A stretch of DNA of 64,000 nucleotides from assembly GCF_022023855.1 (NCBI RefSeq), contig NZ_CP059450.1, positions 186,001 to 250,000 of the forward strand. Reading direction: 5' to 3'. Under the pieces are notes generated by a model. It was given only the letters and a program-made list of their open reading frames with translations. It had not been told where the DNA came from and ran no database searches. This stretch comes from Azospirillum brasilense (GTDB lineage Bacteria > Pseudomonadota > Alphaproteobacteria > Azospirillales > Azospirillaceae). Position numbers and translations under genes: made by a program. Shown here piece after piece: positions 18,330-26,818 of the stretch. Position 1 is the stretch's first letter, and each line of letters starts with the position of its first letter.

Positions 18330-19250
18330 TCAGCTGGGTGCACCGGCCGAGCCGGGTAGCGCGCCGGACGCTTCGACAAGCGCCCGCCCGAGCGCCAGAA
18401 TGCGCTCACGGTCGTGCAGGCGCGCGGCCCAGCGTGGCGGAATGCCGGTCGGACCGTACCGCGCGCCGGCGATCTGGCCGGTCACCGTCACGACCGTGTC
18501 GGCGTCGTGGCCAAGGTTGACCCCGGCGAGGAGCGCCTCCTCGAAGGTCCGGGTGTGCGCGCAGCACCAGAAGGCCGCTTCCAGAGTGTGCTCGACGTAG
18601 CCGGTGGACGCGACGGCGTCCCGCGCCAGGCGCCTGCGGCGATCGCCGGGATGCTCGGGCACCAGGCCGGGGTGGGCCGGCGCGGCGAGCGCGTCAGCCC
18701 GTGATCCGGTGATGGCGGCGCCCAGAACCCGCGCCAGCAGCGCCCACGCGTCAACCGCTTCCGCCGCGCCGAGGGTGGTGACGCGCTGCGCGCGGGCGAC
18801 CCGCTCGGCGGTCGGCGGGTCATGCCACCGCGCGACCACCGGTGCGAGGCGCATGATCGAGCCGTTGCCGGCTTTCCGCGGATCGCTGGCGCCGGTCAGC
18901 GGATCCCCGGTGCGCCGGAAACGCGCGATTGCGCTCAACGTGGTGCGGCCAACGTCGAAGCACCGTCCGGTCGAGGCATTGTAGCCCTCCTCGGCCCAGC
19001 GAAAAATGCGGTCCATCAGGTCGCGAGGATCGCGCGTGGGAGCGTACAGCAGGCTCCCGGCCAGGCAAAGCGCCATCGACGTGTCGTCCGTCCACTGTCC
19101 GGCGGTAAGGCGGAACGGCCCACCGCCCACCATGTCGGTGACGGGCGGGAACAAGCCGCGCGGCTGGAACTCCACCGTCTTGCCGACGGTGAGGCCGACG
19201 ACGCTGCCGAGGGCACGGTCGAGAACATCGGGGGGCAGGGTCACGAGCAT
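18330..19250 (-). CDS. ADP-ribosylglycohydrolase, atypical N-terminal motif
   Basis: A 306-residue ARH. It keeps the metal-binding WTDDTSMAL (about 56), NASTGRCFDVGRTT, GNGSIMRLAPV and NLGHDADTVVTV. The usual N-terminal GLAIGDAxGAtVEF is replaced by GLTVGKTVEF, a loss of about four residues that removes the conserved GD. Whether it remains a hydrolase, becomes a binder or is impaired cannot be decided here. The ATG at 19250 overlaps by 10 bases the end of a truncated vWA-protein fragment. It is 27 bases upstream of the metallophosphoesterase gene. Confidence 0.88.
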   Translation of the reverse strand: MLVTLPPDVLDRALGSVVGLTVGKTVEFQPRGLFPPVTDMVGGGPFRLTAGQWTDDTSMALCLAGSLLYAPTRDPRDLMDRIFRWAEEGYNASTGRCFDVGRTTLSAIARFRRTGDPLTGASDPRKAGNGSIMRLAPVVARWHDPPTAERVARAQRVTTLGAAEAVDAWALLARVLGAAITGSRADALAAPAHPGLVPEHPGDRRRRLARDAVASTGYVEHTLEAAFWCCAHTRTFEEALLAGVNLGHDADTVVTVTGQIAGARYGPTGIPPRWAARLHDRERILALGRALVEASGALPGSAGAPS

Positions 19251-19597
19251 TGTCTCCGCAGACGAATGGGGGTGGGCGAGGGCGGGGACCGGCGACGGCC
19301 CCAGCGGTGCGCCGGCAGGGATACGGATTGGGCCCAGGCGGCCGGAGGCTGTCCGGCCGGCGTGAGCACCCAAAGCACGGGAAATCCGGGCGGGGCCGGC
19401 GGCACGCAGCCCAGCCCGTCGGTCAGGGCGACCAGCCCGTTCGGCAGGTCGGGGGCGGTCAGGGCATTCAGGGCCGGCCGGAAGGCGGTTCCGCCACCAC
19501 CGCGCAGGAGCAGCCGGTCTGCCGCCTCGGCATCGTTCGCCGCGAGCACGACGTCGGTGTGCACGGCGGCGTCGAAGGAGCCGATGCGGCAGGACAT
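19241..19597 (-). pseudogene. C-terminal fragment duplicate of the vWA/metallopeptidase-like gene
   Basis: A 118-codon frame whose translation matches the last roughly 120 residues of the protein at 19754-20962. LLLRGGGGTAFRP pairs with LPLHGGGGTDFRP, VALTDGLGCVP with VIVLTDGFGRAP, and FPVLWVLTPAGQPPAAWA with the paralogous YPVLWALTADGQRPAGWA. It lacks the peptidase domain and the vWA metal-binding DVSGST, and has no ribosome-binding site, so it is a partial tandem duplicate left between the vWA and ARH genes. Confidence 0.75.
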
Positions 19598-19753
19598 CGG
19601 GGAGGAGGGCTGCACTCCCGACGACGCGCTGATGCGCGCCGAATGATTGCTCGTTTCCTTCTGGCTGCGTGCTTTTGAACGCTCGTGCGCCTCCGGCCAG
19701 CCACGCGGCACACCGCTCGGACCGGAGCGGCTGCGCCGGATCGGCGTGGCGTC

Positions 19754-20962
19754 TCACAGCGTTTCGCTGGACGGCGCGGCGCACGGCCGGGCCGGCAGAG
19801 GGACGCAGTCCGCCCAGCCCGCGGGCCGCTGCCCGTCGGCGGTCAGAGCCCAGAGCACGGGGTACGCCGGTGCGGCCGCCGGTGCGCGGCCGAACCCGTC
19901 CGTGAGGACGATCACGCCGTCGGGCGTCGGACCGGTTTCCTGCAGACGCGCGAACACCGGACGGAAATCCGTGCCGCCACCGCCGTGCAGAGGCAGCCGG
20001 GCGACCGCGGCGAGATCGCCGGCGGCGAGCTCCGTGTCGAGCTGGAGCGCGGCATCGCAGGCGAGAACGCGCACCGTCTCGACGGCACCGCTGGTCAGAA
20101 TACCGGCCAGCTCTCCGAGGAACTGCGGCAGGCACGCCAGCGTGCTCCCCGAGACGTCGATGGCAACCACCAGGCGGTGGGTCGATGCGGTCCGACCGGG
20201 CAGGTGCAGGCCGCGCGCGAGGAAGCGCCGGTCGGGCCGATCCCAGCGCCGGTCGGTGCGCCGCGACCGGGCGACGAACCGGGCGATCAGATCGCGCCAG
20301 TTGAGCGCCGGGCGCGACAGGCGCTCGACCAGCAGAGCGGCTCCTCCGGGCAGGCGCCCGCCGCTTCGCTCCACCTGCCGCGCCGCCGTGATCACCCGCA
20401 GCGGCCATCCCGCGAAGCCGGCCGTCGCGAACGTGAGGTCCGGGTCCCGCGGTCCGGCCCCATCCCCGTCCGGGCGGCCGTGCCAGTCGGCCAGCGGGCC
20501 ACGCCCATCACCGGTCGCAAGGTCGGACACCGCAGGAAGCCGTTCGTACACCTCCTCGGCGCACAGTTCCTCCCACGCGGGGAAGTACACCGCGCCCGCC
20601 GGCATGCTCCCGCGCTCGGCGCGGATCATCGCGTTGACCTCGTGGTCGATGGCGATGTTCCAACGCTTCGCCTCGCGGCCGCCCTGGCGTGCGAAGTGTC
20701 CGAGCGCGCAGTGCCAGACCTCGTGGGCAAGAACGAATAGCCGGTCCGCCGCCGACAGGCCGAGCAGGAACGGGGCGCTGGCGAACACCGAGCGCCCGTC
20801 CGTCGCCGCGGTCGCGAGGCGGCCGTCGACCACCGGCACCAGGGTCAGCTGCATCGCCAGATGGGCGAGGAAGGGCTGCGCGAGCAGCAGCGTGGCCCGG
20901 TCCTCCTCCCACAGCGCGCGGGCGCGGCGCTTGAGCGCCGCCGCGTCGTCGTCGCCGCTCAT
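19754..20962 (-). CDS. DUF2201-like putative metallopeptidase with vWA-like domain
   Basis: A 402-residue protein. The N-terminal half has AHEVWHCALGH (about 82-92), a zinc-peptidase HExxH site within a DUF2201-type domain. The C-terminal half is vWA-like with VVAIDVSGST (MIDAS DxSxS, about 256-265) and VLTDGFGRAP. The start at 20962 overlaps the stop of the MoxR gene in an ATGA, indicating translational coupling. MoxR-vWA pairs act together as chaperone or remodelling machines, and in some defence systems they gate an effector. The metallopeptidase site suggests this protein may itself be proteolytic. Confidence 0.9.
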   Translation of the reverse strand: MSGDDDAAALKRRARALWEEDRATLLLAQPFLAHLAMQLTLVPVVDGRLATAATDGRSVFASAPFLLGLSAADRLFVLAHEVWHCALGHFARQGGREAKRWNIAIDHEVNAMIRAERGSMPAGAVYFPAWEELCAEEVYERLPAVSDLATGDGRGPLADWHGRPDGDGAGPRDPDLTFATAGFAGWPLRVITAARQVERSGGRLPGGAALLVERLSRPALNWRDLIARFVARSRRTDRRWDRPDRRFLARGLHLPGRTASTHRLVVAIDVSGSTLACLPQFLGELAGILTSGAVETVRVLACDAALQLDTELAAGDLAAVARLPLHGGGGTDFRPVFARLQETGPTPDGVIVLTDGFGRAPAAAPAYPVLWALTADGQRPAGWADCVPLPARPCAAPSSETL

Positions 20963-22137
20963 TCCGCCGCTCCGGCGAGCACCGGGTCGATCGCCGCCAG
21001 CGCCGCGTCGGCGATCGCCGTGGCTCCGCCGCACAGCCCGGCGGCCAACGCCGTGCCGTGGCGCCGTGACCACGCGGCGAACAGCGGATGGCCGGTGACG
21101 GTGAGCAGGTCGGCCGCCGGGCGGTCGCGCAGTGCGTCGACCATGGCGAGCGCGGCGAAGTCGCTCGACAGCGCCAGGCCGATGCGCAGGAAGGACTCGA
21201 CCAGCCGTGGCCAATCCGGCCGGCGGCGCAGGTGGTGGGCGAGGGCGGCACACAGGGCGTAGCGCTGGTCGGCACGGTCCGGCACCGTCACCGGCACCCG
21301 GCCGTCCAGCATCGCCCCGGCGTCGGGCAGCACCGCCGCCAGCGCTCGGAAGGCCTGGAACTCCAAGGCCACGCCCTGGCCGACGAGGCCGGCCGTCACC
21401 AGGCCGAGCAGGCGCGCCCGGGCGTCCGCTGGCAGCGGGCTGGCCTCGATCAGCGCCAGTTCGGCGGACACGCGCGCCCAGGAGCGCGGACTCGGCCAGC
21501 CGCGTTCGGTGTTGCCCGTCATGTCGAACAGGCACTGCGGCCGGTAGCGCAGAAAGCCGACGACGTCGGGGTGCACGCCGGCGTCGAGCGCCCAGGCGAT
21601 CCAGCTCTCCGGATTGGCCTCGACCTCGACGTGACAGAGGCGGTTGGCCAGCGCGCTCGACAGGACGGTGGCGACGGCCCCGTCGCCGAGGCGATTTCCC
21701 GCCGCCACGATGTACCAGCCCGGCGGCACCGTGTAGAGATCGCCGAGGCGGCGGTCGAGAATCAGCTCGTAGGCGGCGACCTGCAGCGTGCGGTCGGCCG
21801 CCGTCAGCTCGTCGAACAGGATGATGCCGCGGCTGTCCGGATCGCGCGGCCACTCCGACGACAGCAGCCACGCCACAGAGTCGCCGCGCGGCACGGGCAG
21901 GCCGCGCAGGTCGACCGGCTCGCGCTGGGACAGGCGGACGTCGACGAAGCCGATGCCGCGCTGCTGGCACAGCGCGCGGATCACCGCGCTCTTGCCGACC
22001 CCCGGCGGTCCCCAGAGCATCAGCGGCGGGATGGCGGAGGCGAGGTCCGGGCTGTCCCGGAGGGCATCCAGGTGCAGGTCCAGCATCGTGCGGACCTCGG
22101 CGATGGAGCACACGACCGACGGTCTCGAATCAAGCAT
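20959..22137 (-). CDS. MoxR-family AAA+ ATPase
   Basis: A 392-residue AAA+ protein: Walker A LWGPPGVGKSAVIRA (about 40-54), Walker B GIILFDELTAA (about 101-111), and sensor 1 YIVAAGNRLGDGAVA. The helical C terminus has Ala/Leu-rich repeats. MoxR ATPases pair with vWA proteins, as with the next gene. The ATG at 22137 lies 8 bases inside the end of the upstream gene. It is central to the minus-strand operon at 16484-23761. Confidence 0.92.
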   Translation of the reverse strand: MLDSRPSVVCSIAEVRTMLDLHLDALRDSPDLASAIPPLMLWGPPGVGKSAVIRALCQQRGIGFVDVRLSQREPVDLRGLPVPRGDSVAWLLSSEWPRDPDSRGIILFDELTAADRTLQVAAYELILDRRLGDLYTVPPGWYIVAAGNRLGDGAVATVLSSALANRLCHVEVEANPESWIAWALDAGVHPDVVGFLRYRPQCLFDMTGNTERGWPSPRSWARVSAELALIEASPLPADARARLLGLVTAGLVGQGVALEFQAFRALAAVLPDAGAMLDGRVPVTVPDRADQRYALCAALAHHLRRRPDWPRLVESFLRIGLALSSDFAALAMVDALRDRPAADLLTVTGHPLFAAWSRRHGTALAAGLCGGATAIADAALAAIDPVLAGAAE

Positions 22138-23761
22138 GCAGCACCTCGTCGAAGCGGAAGATCGCGGCGCGGGTCGGCGCCATGGCCAGAGCCAGGGCCA
22201 GCGTCTGTTCGTCGGCCGCCGCGTTGGCGTCGCCGGCCGCGAGGCGGAGCAGACACGCCCGGGCATCGGCGGCCCCCAGCAGGTGGAGAGCGCCGAGCAG
22301 GTTGGCGCGGTCGGGGCCCTGCGTGTTGCGGACGAGCCAGCGGCCGAAGGCGGCAACCAGTGCGCGGGCGTGCGGGTGGTCGCGCAGCGCACTGAGCGCC
22401 TGCACCGTCCGGCGCAGCCGGTCGGTGTCGTTGGCGTCCAGGCTCGGCCGGTCGGTCCGGCGCCGTTCCTGCAGTCGGCCGAAGCGCTCCGAGCCGAAGG
22501 CGCGCATCAGCAGAGTCGTGATCGCCGCCGCCCGCGGTCCCGGCTCACGCAGCGCCGCCGCGAGCGTGACGAAGTGGACCGGGTGCCAGGGCTGCAGAGC
22601 CGGGGCGTCGGACGGCTCGGGCGAGGCCGACGCCTGGTAACGGAGCCAGAGCCGCAGGTCGGCGTCCCAGCCGCGCTGCTCGAGGTCATGCGGCAGGTCC
22701 CACCACCAGTCGTCCGGACGCGCCCCGCGGCCGACGCTGCGGTGCCGCAAGCCGCAGCGCACCGCCCACAGGGCCTCGACGTCGGAGCCGGCCACGGCCA
22801 GAGCGTCGAGGGCGATCAGCGCTCCGAGCACGCCGCGCCGCGTCCGGACGCGGCCGCACCAGTGCAGCAGGGCGCCCACGGCCTGGGTGTCTCCGGCGCG
22901 GGCGGCTTCGAGGAGGTGCCGGACCGCGCTCTCGGCCGCCTCGCCATGAACGCGCCCCGGTGCCGACACCCGCTCCACCAGCGGTGCCTCGATCCCGGCC
23001 GGGGCGCTGTCGCGCACCACCAGGGACGACCAGGGGCCGAGCACCTCCAGCCGCTCCCGACGGGCGCTCGCCAGGACGGTCGCCGCATCCCCAAAGCCGC
23101 GAATGTGCTGCAGCCGCTGGCAGCGCTCGGCCCGCAGCAGGCGCACCGGAGCATCGCTGGTGATGCGCGTCAGGCGCGGCAGGTTGTGGACTTCCACGCA
23201 CAGAGCGGCCGCCGCCGCCCCAAACGTCAGTGTCTCCAGCGACGCACAGTCGACAAGCACGACCTCCCGCGCCGCCGACGCGGGAACGTGCAGATGCCGG
23301 AGCGCGGAATCGGCCCCAACGAAGATCACCAGTTCGACACGCTCGGCCGCGGTGGGATCGAGCGCGCCGATGCAACAGCCCGCCAGGGGCGGGCGGCGGC
23401 TTCGGCCGCGCGGCGCGGCCGCGCTCCCCTGATCCCAGCAGCAGTCGATGTCGGCCACCCAGCCGGTGACGCGCAGCTCCGGCGCACGCGCCCCAAAGTC
23501 AACGTGAAGCTCGGTCCCCGGTCCGTCCGCCGGCAGGCTGACGCGCGTCAGCCGCGGGCAGCGCGCGATCGCGATCCAGGACACCTGGGGCGACGCGGTC
23601 AGGTCGAGATGGACCAGGTCGGCGCAGTCCTCAATGGTGAGGATGCGCAGCGTGGCCGAACCAACGACCAGCGTGCTCGCGCCGTTGCCGGCGACCCGCA
23701 GCCCGCCCTGACCGTCAAGCGCCGGCTCCAAGACCGTGTGCTGTGTGATGGCCTGTCCCAA
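22130..23761 (-). CDS. LRR-like N-terminal / helical-repeat protein
   Basis: A 543-residue protein starting at a TTG at 23761, chosen because GGAGG lies four bases upstream; no ATG fits. Residues 20-230 show irregular leucine-rich-like repeats (LRILTIEDCADLVHLDL, RCPRLTRVSLP, CASLETLTF, LPRLTRI). The C-terminal 300 residues are Ala/Arg/Leu-rich and probably a helical solenoid. No enzyme motif is visible, so a sensor or scaffold role is the best inference. It is the first gene of the operon and overlaps the MoxR gene by 8 bases, with shared element copy 2 about 40-60 bases upstream. Confidence 0.75.
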   Translation of the reverse strand: MGQAITQHTVLEPALDGQGGLRVAGNGASTLVVGSATLRILTIEDCADLVHLDLTASPQVSWIAIARCPRLTRVSLPADGPGTELHVDFGARAPELRVTGWVADIDCCWDQGSAAAPRGRSRRPPLAGCCIGALDPTAAERVELVIFVGADSALRHLHVPASAAREVVLVDCASLETLTFGAAAAALCVEVHNLPRLTRITSDAPVRLLRAERCQRLQHIRGFGDAATVLASARRERLEVLGPWSSLVVRDSAPAGIEAPLVERVSAPGRVHGEAAESAVRHLLEAARAGDTQAVGALLHWCGRVRTRRGVLGALIALDALAVAGSDVEALWAVRCGLRHRSVGRGARPDDWWWDLPHDLEQRGWDADLRLWLRYQASASPEPSDAPALQPWHPVHFVTLAAALREPGPRAAAITTLLMRAFGSERFGRLQERRRTDRPSLDANDTDRLRRTVQALSALRDHPHARALVAAFGRWLVRNTQGPDRANLLGALHLLGAADARACLLRLAAGDANAAADEQTLALALAMAPTRAAIFRFDEVLHA

Positions 23762-24161
23762 GTTACCTCCGCCTCTGTTCCCGGTCACTGTGCGCGAGGA
23801 ACACGTCACATCCGGTCGCACGCGTCGTGCGGAGCCTCCGAGGGCACGGTTTTGGGGCAGGACACGCAGGCCCGGAGTTCGGGAGGCGCTCCCGCGGATC
23901 GGACGCGCCCCTGCATCCGTGTTGCGGCGCAGTAATCACGTCAAAGAGCAGTCAGCCGCGAACCGGCTGGTGGCGACCGCAGGCGGCCCCCGGTCAGCCT
24001 TCACGGTGCGCAGTGTTGGAGGCCGCCAGACCGTGCCCTGTCGCTCTGGTTCCCCAGGATTACTGATCGCAGGTGGAAGTGCATGTAGCTGTGCAACTCC
24101 GTTGACAAAGGCGAATGTGCGCACCCATCCTCGACCCCCAGTCGCGCAGAGGAGGGCGGGA
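23762..24161. other. Divergent intergenic region, LRR-MoxR operon / AddB-like gene
   Basis: 400 bases between divergent starts. It contains shared element copy 2 at 23802-23819 and the GGAGG site for the TTG start. No gene is supported. Confidence 0.5.
23802..23819 (-). promoter_or_regulatory. Shared 18-bp upstream element, copy 2
   Basis: On the minus strand GCGACCGGATGTGACGTG, identical at all 18 bases to copy 1 at 1719-1736. It is followed by TTCCTCG, where copy 1 has CTCCTCG. It lies 41-58 bases upstream of the TTG start of the LRR-MoxR-vWA-ARH operon. A candidate operator or promoter element. Confidence 0.6.
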
Positions 24162-26816
24162 ATGCGTTGCACGGTCATCGTCGGAAGTGAGCTTGCCTGC
24201 CGGATGCAGCGACACCAGCTGGCGATGGCGTGCGCGCACGGTACCCAAATTTTGAGCGTCTGTCAGATGGCGGCCCGCCTTGCGGGCGGCTTTGTCGAGC
24301 CGGTGCGGCGCGAGGCTCTGCTCGAAGGGCTGTGGACGGCGCTAGCGGTGCCCGGTTACGGGGAGTTGGACGATGTGCGCGAACTGCCCGGCACCGTGAG
24401 GGCCGCGGCGGCGACCCTGACAAAGGCCTGGACCGCCGGATTCAGGGTGGCCGCCCTCAAGGACCACGGCGGTCGCTTGGAAGCGATGGCGCGGCTTGAG
24501 GAGGCGGTCCTCGCGGCGTTGCCCCGTCGCATGCTGCCCCATCCCACTCTCTGCGAGAGGGCGATGGCGAACGTCGGCGACGCGTCGCGGCTCCTCGGGC
24601 CCGTCACGTTCGACCATGTGGACGAGGTCGACACCGTCTGGCGCGACCTGGTGCTGGAACTCGCGCGGCATGTGCGGGTCACATGGCGGGCGGTGCGGCC
24701 GCCGGCCTGGCTCGACGGCAGTGAGGTCGTGGTGGAACGGCCGAGGGAAGCCGCGCCGTCGGTCGCCCATGTGGCGTGCGCGGGCCCGCGGCATGAAGTG
24801 GTGGAAGCGTTGCGATGGGCGCGCGGCCTCATTGCCGAAGGGCGCGCAAGGCCTGATCAGATCGCGATCGTCAGCGTCGACCCCGGCGAGTGGGACGACG
24901 ACATGGCGGCCGCGGTCGCGGAGAGTTCGCTGCCGGTGCACTTCGCGCACGGCCGGGCGGCGACGTCGCTGCCCGAAGGCCAAGCGTGCGCCGCTCTCGC
25001 CCGAATCCTTCTGCACGGGCTGTCGCAGGACCGGGTGCGCCGACTCGTTCCGCTGCTGCGCTCCGTCGGCAAAGCCCTGGGCGATCTCCCTCCGCTGTGG
25101 CAGAACGCCCTGCCGCCCGACGCCGCGCTGACCACGGTCGAGCGGTGGAAGCGCCTGCTCAACAGGGTGGAGGACACGCACGGCTCCGAGCCGCGGACGA
25201 TCGAGGCGGTTCTCCTGCCCGTTCTCGAGCTTGCCGAACGTGGGCCGCAGGCCGCGAAGGATGCGGGTGAGGCGCTGCTGTCCGGACGCGCTCTGGCAAT
25301 TTGGCGGGCGGCTCTGCGCGAAGCCGCTCCCGAGGCACTGGAGGTCGTTTTGCGCGACGTGAGGGGCGAGGACCCCGTCGGGCCGGAAGGAGCCATCGTC
25401 TGGGCCTCGGCGTGCGAGGTGGCGCAGGCCCCGCGGCCGTTCGTCCGCATGTTGGGCCTGACCAGCCGCGCCTGGCCGCGCCGCTCGTCGGATGATCCGC
25501 TGCTGCCGCAACGCCTGCTGAAGCCGATCGGACTGGACCTGGATCCGGATCCCGTGCCGATGCGCGACCGGCGCCATTTCGCGGTGTTGATGACGGCGAC
25601 GGGGTCCCATGTCGTGCTGTCGCGCTCCCGGCGCGATGCCGAAGGCCGGCGGCTGGGCAAGAGCCCTCTCGTTCCGGCGGGCCTCACCTCCCTTGTTCTG
25701 CCGCGGTCGCGCGTGCCCGAGCACGCCTACAGCGAGAGCGACCGCATGCTGGCCAGGGCGGACGAGTTCGCGGGCACCGCGCTGGCGCGCTCGGCGGCAT
25801 CGGCGTGGGAGGATTGGAGTTCGGCGCGGATCACTCCGCACGACGGCCTGGTCCGCCGCGACCATCCTCTGATCGTGGCGGCGCTGGAGAAGCCGCAGTC
25901 GGCGACGTCGCTCAGGCTGCTGCTGCGCGATCCGCTGGGTTGGCTGTGGCGCTACCCGCTCGGCTGGAAGGACACGCAGGAGGCGGAGGAGCCTCTGGCG
26001 CTGGATGCCCTGGCGTTTGGCAATCTCGTGCACGAAACGCTGCAGGGGGCGGTTGCGGAACTGGAAGCGGTTGGAGGATTCGCGCAGGCCGATCGGTCCA
26101 CCCTCGAGGCCGCCGTCGAACGGGCGTGCACCGCGGTCGCCCTCCGGTGGGAAACGGAACAGCCGGTGCCGCCGGCGGTGATGTGGGACAAGGCGAGGCG
26201 GGAGGCGATGTCGTGCGCCGTCGCCGCGCTGTCGGTCGCCGAGCCCCCTCTCGCCGGTCAGAGGTCGTGGACCGAGTTGCCGTTCGGCAATCCCGAAGCG
26301 CAACCGGACGGCGGTCTGCCATGGGATCCGCGCACGGCGGTGCCGGTGCCGGGGACCGGGCTGCGCATCAACGGTGTCATCGACCGTCTCGACGTCTCGG
26401 ATGATCGAACGCAGGCGCGGGTGACGGATTACAAGACCGGCAAGGTTCCGAGCCAGCCGCACGCTTTTGTTCTCGGCGGCGGCAAGGAACTGCAGCGCTG
26501 CCTCTACACCTTTGCGGTCGAGACCCTGCTGGGGAACGGCGTCGCGGTGGAGACCCGCCTGCTCTACCCGCGCGAAGGACAGGTGTTGCCCTTGCCCGAT
26601 CCCCAGACCACCCTCGGCACGCTGACGGCCGCCCTGCAGGCGGCGGCGGCGTCGATGAGGGCGGGCCGGGCGCTGCCGGGGCCCGATGCCGCCGATCCTC
26701 ACAACCGAATGGCCATCGCGCTGCCGGCCAACGCAAGACGCACCTACTGGCGCCGGAAGGAGGGCGCCGTGCGCCACGAACTGAGCGCCTTTGCCGAAAT
26801 CTGGGAGGAGAAGTAA
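24162..26816 (+). CDS. AddB/RecB-like PD-(D/E)xK nuclease with inactive helicase region
   Basis: An 884-residue protein. The C-terminal quarter holds the RecB-family nuclease: NLVHETLQGA (about 625), then GVIDRLD and RVTDYKTGK (catalytic D...DYK, about 740-765), then LQRCLYTF (QxxxY motif). The N-terminal 600 residues have no Walker A and resemble the degenerate helicase half of AddB. The ATG at 24162 follows GGAGGGCGGG. The stop is two bases before the AddA-like start. Together they form an AddAB-type end-processing helicase-nuclease, here an accessory copy in a defence-like setting. Confidence 0.88.
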   Translation: MRCTVIVGSELACRMQRHQLAMACAHGTQILSVCQMAARLAGGFVEPVRREALLEGLWTALAVPGYGELDDVRELPGTVRAAAATLTKAWTAGFRVAALKDHGGRLEAMARLEEAVLAALPRRMLPHPTLCERAMANVGDASRLLGPVTFDHVDEVDTVWRDLVLELARHVRVTWRAVRPPAWLDGSEVVVERPREAAPSVAHVACAGPRHEVVEALRWARGLIAEGRARPDQIAIVSVDPGEWDDDMAAAVAESSLPVHFAHGRAATSLPEGQACAALARILLHGLSQDRVRRLVPLLRSVGKALGDLPPLWQNALPPDAALTTVERWKRLLNRVEDTHGSEPRTIEAVLLPVLELAERGPQAAKDAGEALLSGRALAIWRAALREAAPEALEVVLRDVRGEDPVGPEGAIVWASACEVAQAPRPFVRMLGLTSRAWPRRSSDDPLLPQRLLKPIGLDLDPDPVPMRDRRHFAVLMTATGSHVVLSRSRRDAEGRRLGKSPLVPAGLTSLVLPRSRVPEHAYSESDRMLARADEFAGTALARSAASAWEDWSSARITPHDGLVRRDHPLIVAALEKPQSATSLRLLLRDPLGWLWRYPLGWKDTQEAEEPLALDALAFGNLVHETLQGAVAELEAVGGFAQADRSTLEAAVERACTAVALRWETEQPVPPAVMWDKARREAMSCAVAALSVAEPPLAGQRSWTELPFGNPEAQPDGGLPWDPRTAVPVPGTGLRINGVIDRLDVSDDRTQARVTDYKTGKVPSQPHAFVLGGGKELQRCLYTFAVETLLGNGVAVETRLLYPREGQVLPLPDPQTTLGTLTAALQAAAASMRAGRALPGPDAADPHNRMAIALPANARRTYWRRKEGAVRHELSAFAEIWEEK

Positions 26817-26818
26817 GC

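Noticed and set aside
19251-20408. Possible N-terminal extension of the ARH gene at 18330-19250 up to 20408
   Set aside because: The extension is Arg/Ala/Pro-rich shadow of the vWA gene; ARH homology starts right after the ATG at 19250.
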